The translations under genes and the position numbers were made by a program. Under the pieces are notes generated by a model. The model saw only the letters and a list, made by a program, of their open reading frames with translations. It ran no database searches and was not told where the DNA came from. From an uncultured Oscillospiraceae bacterium (GTDB taxonomy: Bacteria; Bacillota; Clostridia; Oscillospirales; Acutalibacteraceae): a stretch of 28,426 bases of DNA. The stretch is taken from contig UQHH01000029.1 in assembly GCA_900540865.1 (NCBI GenBank), positions 1 to 28,426 on the forward strand, written 5' to 3'. Shown here piece by piece: positions 6,503-13,959 of the stretch (positions are counted from its first letter, which is position 1; each line of letters starts with the position of its first letter).

Positions 6503-7579
6503 TTAAGTGCCTGTGCTTTCCCGAAAGTACGCGCGGTTATATAGGTAATTTTCGTCGTCCGGCTTGATGCGCCCCGCCTTTTCATTGTATTGTTCGGCTT
6601 TTTTGCGGTCGCCCATCCTGTCGTAGCAAACACACAGCTGCATGTATGGAATGTATCCGTAACAGTCCGGCAGGCAAAAACCGCCGTTTTGCTCCTCCGG
6701 CGTCCGGCTTGCCGCCGTTTCGTACCAGAAAGCGGCTGTTTGGAACTGTTCGCGGTCAAAGAAATATTTGCCGATTTCACAGCAAAGCTCCGCTCTCGGC
6801 GCGGCATAGTAAAAGCTGCGAAGAAGGCTTTGAAGGGAAGACGCGTCCTCTCCCAGAGACGCATAACATTGCGCCAAATCCTTGCAAGCGCTGATATTGT
6901 TTTCTATCCAGCCCTGCCCGTCATCCAAAAATTCAGTAAACTGCCGGACAGCAGCGGTATAGTCCCCTACATACATCAGCTCGCGGGCGTAATAGAATTT
7001 TTGCCGCGGGTCGAGCTTTTTTCCGTCTGTCAGCATTTTCTGAAAAATACGCAGGTTGCGCCCCGGCTCGGCAGGATGCAGCTTTCGGTGCTGGACCGCG
7101 ATTTCCCTGTACTCTACCACTCCGCTTTGCGGGACAACTTCGTGAATTTCCCCAATCCAACGGTAGTGGAGCGCAGTCCGGAATATCCGCTCCCGGTAGT
7201 AGGAAAGCGTAGGGCGGTTTTTTGGGTCAAAGGCTACGTCATACCGCAGAAAAACCATATCTGTGGCGGGGGAAAGCTCTTCTTTTAGATTTAAGAGCAG
7301 CGCGCGGTTTTTTTCGTCAATTACGTCGTCGGCGTCCAGCCACATGGTGTATTCCATGGTGGCCTTTGAAAAAGAAAAATTTCGTGCCGCCGCAAAGTCG
7401 TCGCACCATGCAAAGTCGTACACCTTATCGGTAAAGCCCCGCGCAATCTCTTTCGTATTATCGGCGGAGCCGGTGTCCACAATGATAATCTCGTCCGCGA
7501 TGCCCTCCACGCAGGAAAGGCACCGTCCGAGGACGTCCGATTCGTTTTTTACAATCATACAAACGCTTAGGGTAGTCAT
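6503..7579 (-). CDS. GT2 glycosyltransferase with TPR tail, probable spore collagen glycosylation
   Basis: A 358-residue cytoplasmic protein. Residues 1-110 form a GT-A family 2 domain: it opens LSVCMIVKNESDVLGRCL, has VDTGSADNT, and has the metal-binding LDADD at 81-85. From about residue 190 it has helical TPR-like repeats, for example FYYARELMYVGDYTAAVRQF and CYDRMGDRKKAEQYNEKA. This GT2-TPR layout is found in protein glycosyltransferases including SunS-like enzymes. AAGGAGAG lies 4 bases before the ATG. It sits 101 bases downstream of the collagen-like gene, same strand, with no terminator between, so they are probably one operon. The neighbour's threonine-rich repeats make it the likely acceptor (inference from context, parallel to C. 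difficile bclA3-sgtA). Sugar donor unknown. Confidence 0.87.
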   Translation of the reverse strand: MTTLSVCMIVKNESDVLGRCLSCVEGIADEIIIVDTGSADNTKEIARGFTDKVYDFAWCDDFAAARNFSFSKATMEYTMWLDADDVIDEKNRALLLNLKEELSPATDMVFLRYDVAFDPKNRPTLSYYRERIFRTALHYRWIGEIHEVVPQSGVVEYREIAVQHRKLHPAEPGRNLRIFQKMLTDGKKLDPRQKFYYARELMYVGDYTAAVRQFTEFLDDGQGWIENNISACKDLAQCYASLGEDASSLQSLLRSFYYAAPRAELCCEIGKYFFDREQFQTAAFWYETAASRTPEEQNGGFCLPDCYGYIPYMQLCVCYDRMGDRKKAEQYNEKAGRIKPDDENYLYNRAYFRESTGT

Positions 7580-7680
7580 TGCGCTCTCCTTTCAAAAGAA
7601 TATCATAAAGCTTATCGTTTGCGCCGAAGGCCGCCGGGAATAACCGACAGCCTCCGACTGAAGTTTTTTTCGGATTTAAT

Positions 7681-9102
7681 TTATGCGAGCCTGATTACCG
7701 TCAGGGTAGCGCCGTTGCCGCCCTGAAGAACCGCGGCGCCCAGCAGCCCGAAGAGCTGGAGCTGCAGCGTATCGCCCACGGCCAGGGTTGCAAAGGTCGT
7801 AGCTGAATAAGAGCTGACCGAAGCGACCGGAGAGAAGGTGGAGGCCTCAAGCGCGGCGCCGTTGAGCAGGACGCGCGAGGACATCAGAAGCGCGGCTGTG
7901 GTCGAAACCCGGTACGTTACCATATAAGTCCCTGCGACGGGTACGGTAAACGTATCGTTTGCAGCGTTTACCGTAAAGCCGTCGAGAACCTGCGCGTCGG
8001 GCAGCGGTACGGGTGTTCCTCCCAATACGACTGCTATGGTAGCGCCGGAAGTGTTGGCGGCGTTCATGCTATTGACGGTTGTAGAGGTACCCGTAGCGCC
8101 TGTTGCGCCAGTGGCACCCGTAGCACCGGCCGCGCCAACAGCGCCAGCCACGCCGGCAGGACCTGTCGGGCCAGTTGGACCGGTCGGGCCCGTGGCACCA
8201 GTTACGCCCGTCGGGCCGGTTGCTCCGTCTGCGCCCGTGGCACCAGTTGCGCCCGTCGGGCCGGTTGCTCCATCTGCGCCCGTGGCACCAGTTGCACCCG
8301 CCGGGCCGATTGCTCCATCTGCGCCAGTCGCGCCTGTAGCACCAGTCGGGCCGGTTGCTCCGTCTGCGCCAGTCGCGCCGGTTGGGCCGGTTGCACCAAT
8401 TGTACCTGCCGCACCAGTAACACCAGCAGGGCCTGTCGGGCCTGTTGCGCCGTTTGCGCCTGTTGCGCCGATGGCGCCCGTCGGGCCTGTTATACCATTC
8501 GCGCCGGTAGCACCCGTAGCGCCAGTTGGGCCAGTTGGGCCGGTCGGTCCGGTAGCACCCGTGGGACCAACAGTATTATTCGAGCTTAAATCTACGACAG
8601 CAGAGCCCTGTGAAACAGTCGCTGAAATTGTGCCGTCTGTCGACTGGAAGGTAAGAGCGTCGCCCAGCAGCATCGTAGCGGTCACTCCGGCTGTTCCAGC
8701 TACTGTAAATAGCGTCGTATTAGGGGCAATTGTGCCGGTTGCGCCAGTTGGGCCGGTAGGGCCAGTCGCGCCCGTTGCACCAGTGGCGCCTGTCGCGCCT
8801 GTCAAACCGGTGGGTCCCGTTGCGCCAGTAGCACCGGTCGCTCCGGTTGGGCCGGTAGGGCCGCCGGCGGGTCCTGTTGCACCGGTAGCACCCGTGGCGC
8901 CTGTTGCACCTCTTATACCCATAGGTCCTGTTGCGCCAGTCGCTCCCCTCATCCCAGCGGGGCCGGTGGCACCGGTAGGGCCAGTCGCACCGGTTGCGCC
9001 TGTTGCGCAGGCCGGATACGGGTTGCAGGAACAGCAGCAATTGGGCCAGGGATTTCCACAAAGTGGACAAGTATTTCCTTTTCCGTAAGTGTTGTAGGTC
9101 AA
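7681..9102 (-). CDS. BclA-like collagen-repeat surface glycoprotein
   Basis: About 473 residues. A short N-terminus has clustered cysteines (CPLCGNPWPNCCCSCNP). A Gly-X-Y block dominated by GAT/GPT triplets follows. A non-collagen segment of about 55 residues (8569-8734, starting TIAPNTTLFTVAG) interrupts it, then comes a second longer Gly-X-Y block. The C-terminal domain of about 130 residues (GFTVNAANDTFTVPVAGTY ... NGATLTVIRLA) resembles the TNF/C1q-like BclA-C trimer domain. Thr at nearly every Y position suggests heavy O-glycosylation. BclA proteins form spore-surface hair-like filaments; that location is inferred. AGGAG (9111-9115) is 8 bases from TTG 9102, favouring it over an in-frame GTG at 9111 that abuts the site. 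No BclA-type exosporium leader motif is seen. Confidence 0.9.
   Translation of the reverse strand: MTYNTYGKGNTCPLCGNPWPNCCCSCNPYPACATGATGATGPTGATGPAGMRGATGATGPMGIRGATGATGATGATGPAGGPTGPTGATGATGATGPTGLTGATGATGATGATGPTGPTGATGTIAPNTTLFTVAGTAGVTATMLLGDALTFQSTDGTISATVSQGSAVVDLSSNNTVGPTGATGPTGPTGPTGATGATGANGITGPTGAIGATGANGATGPTGPAGVTGAAGTIGATGPTGATGADGATGPTGATGATGADGAIGPAGATGATGADGATGPTGATGATGADGATGPTGVTGATGPTGPTGPTGPAGVAGAVGAAGATGATGATGATGTSTTVNSMNAANTSGATIAVVLGGTPVPLPDAQVLDGFTVNAANDTFTVPVAGTYMVTYRVSTTAALLMSSRVLLNGAALEASTFSPVASVSSYSATTFATLAVGDTLQLQLFGLLGAAVLQGGNGATLTVIRLA
8222..8401 (-). repeat. 45-bp tandem repeat inside the collagen gene, four units
   Basis: Units beginning at 8222, 8267, 8312 and 8357 each encode a 15-residue block close to ADG-ATG-PTG-ATG-ATG. 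They differ by point changes only, such as PTG to PAG. This is the kind of repeat that changes copy number between strains in bcl genes. Confidence 0.85.
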
Positions 9103-9130
9103 TACATACACTCCTAACTGTAAAATTATC

Positions 9131-9156
9131 GAAGATACACGGCAATATGTATCTTC
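9131..9156. promoter_or_regulatory. Perfect 9-bp inverted repeat at the collagen gene's transcription start
   Basis: GAAGATACA (9131-9139) and TGTATCTTC (9148-9156) are perfect inverted repeats separated by 8 bases. The pair begins 6 bases downstream of the minus-strand TATAAT. It could be an operator at the start site or a 5' hairpin that stabilises the mRNA. Confidence 0.5.
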
Positions 9157-9162
9157 ATATTC

Positions 9163-9192
9163 ATTATATTCCGGGGCGTTTCACGTTGTCCC
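9163..9192 (-). promoter_or_regulatory. Putative promoter of the collagen-glycosyltransferase operon
   Basis: On the minus strand GGGACA (9192-9187) is followed after 18 bases by TATAAT (9168-9163). The -10 is perfect and the -35 matches four of six. A clear sporulation-sigma promoter was looked for and not found. If the gene is sporulation-specific, another promoter may exist. Confidence 0.45.
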
Positions 9193-9236
9193 TGTAAGTA
9201 TGTGCACATAGAAAACTTTTGCACGGAAATTTGCGC

Positions 9237-9285
9237 AAAAATAAGCCGGGACTCTGAGCATAACGCTTTTTCAGAATCCCAGCTT
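9237..9285 (-). terminator. Terminator of the ABC exporter operon
   Basis: On the minus strand AAGCTGGGATTCTGA pairs over 15 positions (two wobbles) with TCAGAGTCCCGGCTT, followed by ATTTTT. It lies 45 bases after the downstream exporter subunit. Confidence 0.85.
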
Positions 9286-9329
9286 GGTAATGAACCGGCT
9301 ATCAATCTTGTTAGAGACACGGCAGGTAT

Positions 9330-11069
9330 TTATGTCGGCGCAAATTGGCTGTTGTAAAGCTTGGCATAGAAGCCGTTTTGTTTGAGCAGCTGTTCGTGTG
9401 TGCCCTGCTCAATGATGTTACCGTCGTTCATCACTAGGATAACATCCGCCTCTTTAATGGTGGAAAGCCTGTGTGCGACGACAAAGCTCGTGCGCCCCTT
9501 CATCATTTTTTGAAACGCTTTCTGCACGCGCTGCTCGGTCAGGGTGTCGATGCTGCTCGTAGCCTCGTCGAGTATCAGCATCGGCGGGTCGCAAAGCATC
9601 ACGCGGGCAATGCACAGTAGCTGGCGCTGCCCCTGCGAAAGATTTGAGCCGTCTTCTGTCACGATGGTATCGTATCCGTCCGGCAGGCGTGAAATAAAGC
9701 CATGGGCATATGCGGCCTTCGCGGCGGCTATAATTTCCTCGTCTGTCGCGTATTCCCGGCCGTATGCGATATTTTCGCGGATGCTCGCGCTGTAGAGCCA
9801 GCTTTCCTGTAAAACCATGCCGTACATGGAGCGCAGGCTCCGCCTGGTGATGCTTTGTGTGTTTATACCGTCGACACGGATTACGCCGCTGTCCACATCA
9901 TAAAAACGCATCAGCAGATTGATAAGCGTTGTTTTTCCGCATCCCGTCGGGCCGACGATTGCCACGCGCTGCCCCGGCTTTACCTTTAGGTTAAAATCCT
10001 GTATCAGCCTGCGCTGCGGCGTGTAGGAAAAATCGACGTGCTCTATTTCAACCGCGCCGTCACAGTGTATGAGCGTTTTGGCGTCCGGGCTGTCCGCACG
10101 TTCGGCTGGCTCGCCGAGCACCTCGAAAACGCGCCTTGCGCCGGCCATTGCCGTCTGTAGCTGTGTAATAACGCCTGTCACCTCATTGAACGGTTTGGTG
10201 TATTGGTTTGCGTAGGTCAAAAATACGGAAATCTGCCCAACGGTTAAGCCGCCCAGCACGGCGCTGACCGCGCCGATAACGCCGACTGCCGCGTATACGA
10301 TTCCGTTTACAAAGCGCGTGCTGGGGTTTGCAAGGGAAGAGGCAAACTGCGCCTTTTTCCCACAGACATAAAGCCTTTGATTGATTTCATCAAAGATTTC
10401 CTGGTTGACCTCTTCGCGTGAAAATGCCTTAACGACCCTTTGCCCGCCGATGTTTTCTTCGATAAAGCTGCCGATTTCGCCCTGCGTCTGCTGCTGCTCC
10501 TTAAACATTTTTGCGGACAGCCGCGCAATAAATGCCGCCACAAAAAGCGACAGGGGTGTGACGAGCACGACGACAATGGCGATTCTGTAATTGATGGCGA
10601 GCATAAAGGCAAGCGTACCGACAATTGTAATCAGACCCGAAAAAAGCTGGGTGATGCCCTGGAGCAGTCCGTCGCCCACCGCGTCTATGTCGTTGACTAC
10701 GCGGCTGATTAAATCACCGTGCGGATGCGCGTCAATATATTTAAGCGGCACCGCGTTGAGCTTTTTGAAAAGCGTCTGTCTTAGGTCGCGCACCGTGTAG
10801 TAGCTTACCGCGTTGGTGCAAAGTGTCATCAGCCACTGGAACAGGGCAGTTCCGGCTATGGCCAGCAGCAGCCCCAGCAGGATTTTTCCAACGCTTTCAA
10901 AATCGACCTGGCCCTGTGCAATGATAAAATCAATTGCGTCGCCGACGAGCACCGGCCCCAGCAGCGTCAGGCAGACGGTAACGACGGCACACAGCAGCGC
11001 GCCGAGCAGATAGGCGCGGTAAGGCTTTGTAAATGAAAGGATACGACTGACTGTCTTTCGCGTTTTCAT
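9330..11069 (-). CDS. ABC exporter half-transporter, catalytically competent subunit
   Basis: A 579-residue membrane ABC half-transporter. Residues 1-310 hold six transmembrane helices of the type IV exporter fold. The nucleotide-binding domain has Walker A GPTGCGKT (373-380), Q-loop Gln421, signature LSQGQ (477-481), Walker B Asp501 with catalytic Glu502, and H-loop His533. The signature's second Gly is Gln, common in the partner of a degenerate subunit. The start is the ATG at 11069, with GAGGAGGTG 8 bases upstream; a longer frame to 11108 is unlikely. The start overlaps the upstream gene's stop as ATGA. With that gene it forms a BmrCD/LmrCD/TM287-288-like heterodimer. Substrate is unknown; drugs, lipids or peptides are possible. 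Confidence 0.93.
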   Translation of the reverse strand: MKTRKTVSRILSFTKPYRAYLLGALLCAVVTVCLTLLGPVLVGDAIDFIIAQGQVDFESVGKILLGLLLAIAGTALFQWLMTLCTNAVSYYTVRDLRQTLFKKLNAVPLKYIDAHPHGDLISRVVNDIDAVGDGLLQGITQLFSGLITIVGTLAFMLAINYRIAIVVVLVTPLSLFVAAFIARLSAKMFKEQQQTQGEIGSFIEENIGGQRVVKAFSREEVNQEIFDEINQRLYVCGKKAQFASSLANPSTRFVNGIVYAAVGVIGAVSAVLGGLTVGQISVFLTYANQYTKPFNEVTGVITQLQTAMAGARRVFEVLGEPAERADSPDAKTLIHCDGAVEIEHVDFSYTPQRRLIQDFNLKVKPGQRVAIVGPTGCGKTTLINLLMRFYDVDSGVIRVDGINTQSITRRSLRSMYGMVLQESWLYSASIRENIAYGREYATDEEIIAAAKAAYAHGFISRLPDGYDTIVTEDGSNLSQGQRQLLCIARVMLCDPPMLILDEATSSIDTLTEQRVQKAFQKMMKGRTSFVVAHRLSTIKEADVILVMNDGNIIEQGTHEQLLKQNGFYAKLYNSQFAPT

Positions 11070-12796
11070 CTGCCATACACCTCCTCGGGACTCAGTTGGG
11101 ACAGGCATATTTCACGGTAGGGCGGGCAGCTTTCAAAGAGCTCTTCATGCGTTCCAAGTCCCTCGAGCCTTCCTTCGTCGAGCACGGCAATCCGGTCGGC
11201 GCCCCGGACAGTCGCAACGCGCTGTGAGACGATAAGCACAGTCATATTTTCTGTTTCGGCTTTTATTGCGCGGCGAAGCGCGGCGTCGGTCGCAAAATCC
11301 AGCGCGCTTGCGCTGTCGTCCAGAATTAAGATTTCAGGGCTTTTTACAAGCGCCCTTGCAATTGTAAGGCGCTGCTTCTGGCCGCCGGACAGGTTCTTTC
11401 CGCCCTGTGTAATATGTGTATCTCCCTTCAATGGGAGCTGCTGCACAAAATCGTATGCCTGTGCGATTTTAAGCGCCCGGTCGATTTCGTCCTGTTCAGC
11501 GTCTTTCTTGCCCCAGCGCATGTTGTCGTTTACCGTTCCGGTAAAGAGCAGGGTGTTCTGCAAAACAAACCCAATTTTACCGCGCAGGGTATGGAACGGA
11601 TAGCTGCGGACATCCGCGCCGTCGATGAGGACGTGCCCCTTATTTGCGTCGTAAAAACGGGGAATCAGTCCAACAAGCGACGATTTGCCGCTTCCCGTTA
11701 TGCCGATGATGCCGAGCGTTTCTCCCGCTTCGATTTGAAAGCTGATATCGCAAAGCACGGACTCTCCGCCGTATCCAAAGCTTACGTTTTCAAATTCAAT
11801 TTTGGGCGCGCCCGGTTTTTGTATGGGTGTGTTACCAGACGGCTGCTTTACGGAAGGGGCGGTTTCGAGCACCTCGTTTACACGCGCGGCGGAAGCCGAC
11901 GCCTTGGTAAAAATTACGACGAGGTTCGCGACGATAATCATGGAAAGCAGAATCTGGGTCATGTAGTTTACAAGCGCGATGATTTCACCGGGCATCATTT
12001 CGCCGGTGTTTACAAGCCCCGCTCCAAACCATACGACAGCCGCGATAGCAAGGTTCGTGACGACGTATGTCGCGGGGTTGAGCAGCGCGGAAAGCCTGCC
12101 GACGCGCACCGACGTTTTGGAAAGGCCGTCGGCCGCCTCGTTAAAACGCGCCTCGTCCTGCTCCTGCTTGCCAAACGCCCTGATAACGCGGTTGCCCGAC
12201 AGATTTTCCCTCGAAATCAGGGAAATCCGGTCGAGCTTTATCTGGATTTGTTTAAAAAACGGGACGCTGCGGCTCATGATGAAATAAAGCAGGAATGCGA
12301 TAACCGGCGTTGCCGCGACAAAAATCAGCGCGAGCTTTGCGTTGACCGTAAACGACATGACCATCGCGCCGATAACGAGAAACGGCGAACGGATAACCAG
12401 CCGGATTAGCATGGCGACCGCCAGCTGCAGCTGATTGATGTCGTTCGTCATGCGCGTAATAAGCGAGGGCGTACCGATTTTGTCGAGCTCTTCAAAAGAG
12501 AGTGTGTTGATATGGCGAAACAGCGCGCTTCGAAGCTTCGTGCCGAAGCCCTGCGACACGACGGACGCAATCTTCTGGCAGACGAGCGCGCTTGCAAGGC
12601 CCACGGCGCCGAGCAGAACCATAACGCCGCCCATGCGCAGGATGTAGCCGGTATCCCTGTTTGTAATACCAATATCGATAATACTTGCCATGACCAGCGG
12701 CACAATCAGCTCGAATACCGCCTCAAGCAGCTTGCAGAGCGGCCCGACGACAAGATGAACCTTATAATCCTTTAAATAACGGCAAAGCCTGCGCAA
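11066..12796 (-). CDS. ABC exporter half-transporter, degenerate-site subunit
   Basis: A 576-residue type IV exporter half. Six transmembrane helices occupy about residues 15-300. Walker A is GITGSGKS (365-372) and the signature LSGGQ (469-473). The Walker B catalytic Glu is Asp494 (ILILDDSAS), and the H-loop His is Gln525 (VSQR). These two changes mark the non-hydrolytic ATP site of heterodimeric exporters such as TM287/288. The partner gene overlaps its stop by 4 bases. The start is TTG 12796, needed to keep the LCRYLKDYK entry helix. The ribosome site (GGCGGGTGGG) is weak, and the predicted leader is only about a dozen bases, so initiation may be unusual. Confidence 0.92.
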   Translation of the reverse strand: MRRLCRYLKDYKVHLVVGPLCKLLEAVFELIVPLVMASIIDIGITNRDTGYILRMGGVMVLLGAVGLASALVCQKIASVVSQGFGTKLRSALFRHINTLSFEELDKIGTPSLITRMTNDINQLQLAVAMLIRLVIRSPFLVIGAMVMSFTVNAKLALIFVAATPVIAFLLYFIMSRSVPFFKQIQIKLDRISLISRENLSGNRVIRAFGKQEQDEARFNEAADGLSKTSVRVGRLSALLNPATYVVTNLAIAAVVWFGAGLVNTGEMMPGEIIALVNYMTQILLSMIIVANLVVIFTKASASAARVNEVLETAPSVKQPSGNTPIQKPGAPKIEFENVSFGYGGESVLCDISFQIEAGETLGIIGITGSGKSSLVGLIPRFYDANKGHVLIDGADVRSYPFHTLRGKIGFVLQNTLLFTGTVNDNMRWGKKDAEQDEIDRALKIAQAYDFVQQLPLKGDTHITQGGKNLSGGQKQRLTIARALVKSPEILILDDSASALDFATDAALRRAIKAETENMTVLIVSQRVATVRGADRIAVLDEGRLEGLGTHEELFESCPPYREICLSQLSPEEVYGR

Positions 12797-12814
12797 AGGG
12801 AACCCACCCGCCTT

Positions 12815-12843
12815 ATGATAAGAATTGAAAAAGCTTTTGTAAA
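12815..12843 (-). promoter_or_regulatory. Promoter of the ABC exporter operon
   Basis: On the minus strand TTTACA (12843-12838), 17 bases, TATCAT (12820-12815). The predicted start near 12808 gives a very short leader before the TTG at 12796. Confidence 0.6.
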
Positions 12844-12846
12844 AGC

Positions 12847-12877
12847 AACAATAGGACGGCGCAAGCCGTCCCTTGTT
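12847..12877 (-). terminator. Stem-loop after degV, probable weak terminator
   Basis: GGACGGC-GCAA-GCCGTCC is a perfect 7-bp stem with a tetraloop, extended by AACAA/TTGTT outside. It lies 25 bases past the degV stop on the minus strand. The following sequence is T-rich (TATTGTTGCTTTTA) but lacks a clean T-run, so read-through into the exporter genes is possible. Confidence 0.5.
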
Positions 12878-12901
12878 ATAGTCTGCCGTTAGCCGGCCTT
12901 T

Positions 12902-13774
12902 TTATTTATGCGTCCCCAGATAGAACAGCGCGATTGTCCCGGGTCCGGAATGGGCTCCGATAACTGGCCCGATAAAATTGATGTGCGTATGCTTGGTTTT
13001 AAAGGCTTCGCGCACCTTTTTTTCAACGTATTTTGCGTCCTCGAGCGAATCGCCGTGGCTGATGAACACCGTCTGCTGCTGTGGGTCGATTGCCGTCTGC
13101 GCCATCACTTCGACAAGAGCGTCGAGCGACTGCCTGCGTCCGCGCACCTTTTTGACGGGAATCAGGTGGCCCTCGTCGTCCACATGGAGCACCGGCTTGA
13201 TGCCGAGCGCCGAGCCGATAACCGCCGCCGCCGCCGAAACCCTGCCGCCGCGCTTCAAATGGAACAAATCGTCCACGGTAAACCAGTGGCACAGATGGTT
13301 CCTGTTTTCGATTACCCACTGCTCAAGCTCTTCGATAGAAAGCCCCTCGCGCCGTTTCATTGCCGCGTGCCAGATAAGCAGCCCTTCACCCATGGAGGCC
13401 GCAAGAGAATCGACTATGACGATTTTACGGCCGGGATATTCGCTTTTCAGCTCCTCCGCCGCCATACACGCGGAGGCGTACGTTCCGGAAAGGCCGGAGG
13501 AAAACGCGATATAAATCAGGTCGTGCCCCTCTTCCAGGGAGGGCGCAAACTGCTCACGGAAATCGTTCGGGTTGAGCTGTACGGTCGTACACATATTTCC
13601 CTCACGCATTTTCGCGTAGAAGTCCGTAATAGAAAGCTCCTTATGGTCGGGATAATCGAAGTAATCCTTCTCTGAAATGGTAAATTGCATGGGAATGACC
13701 CTAACATCAAGCTCCGCTATCATTTCCGGCGTTAAATCCGCGTTGGAATCGGTGAAAATCAGATAATTGTTCAT
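12902..13774 (-). CDS. DegV/FakB-family fatty-acid-binding protein
   Basis: A 290-residue DegV-fold protein. FakB proteins bind a fatty acid and present it to the kinase FakA for phosphorylation, feeding exogenous lipid into phospholipid synthesis. The N-terminal IFTDSNADL, the fatty-acid-head motif SSGLSGTY (92-99), VDSLAASMGEG and the FHLKRGGRVSAAAA segment are all typical. In the usual T-S-Q loop this copy reads TTVQLNPNDF, a small deviation. The start is the ATG at 13774, 9 bases after a GAGGG site; the frame runs open further upstream to 13834 without family similarity. No fakA is in the window. It is divergent from the flippase gene and separated from the exporter genes by a weak terminator. 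Confidence 0.9.
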   Translation of the reverse strand: MNNYLIFTDSNADLTPEMIAELDVRVIPMQFTISEKDYFDYPDHKELSITDFYAKMREGNMCTTVQLNPNDFREQFAPSLEEGHDLIYIAFSSGLSGTYASACMAAEELKSEYPGRKIVIVDSLAASMGEGLLIWHAAMKRREGLSIEELEQWVIENRNHLCHWFTVDDLFHLKRGGRVSAAAAVIGSALGIKPVLHVDDEGHLIPVKKVRGRRQSLDALVEVMAQTAIDPQQQTVFISHGDSLEDAKYVEKKVREAFKTKHTHINFIGPVIGAHSGPGTIALFYLGTHK

Positions 13775-13959
13775 AACCGCTGTCCCTCTTCCTTTATTTG
13801 TATGATATATCCATATAAATTTTAATCGAAACACACAGAAATATTATGCTCGATTGGAAAATAAATTATGTTAATCCAATTTTTTCTTGTACATGCAGGA
13901 TTATCGCGCCCCATTACGCATAAGCATGAATAACAGGGACAGCAAAGAAGGTGCGAAAT

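Noticed and set aside
8222..8401. Regular repeats resembling a CRISPR array
   Set aside because: The units are contiguous 45-bp coding repeats with no spacers, inside the collagen gene.
8036..9088. Long plus-strand open frame rich in Ala-Pro-Val-Gly
   Set aside because: It is the antisense of the collagen-like gene; Gly-X-Thr coding on one strand automatically leaves an open Pro/Val/Ala frame on the other. It has no ribosome site and no family similarity.
13853..13880. ATTGGA/TCCAAT hairpin followed by Ts upstream of the flippase
   Set aside because: The stem is only six pairs in AT-rich DNA, and no plus-strand gene precedes it to terminate. Chance is likely.
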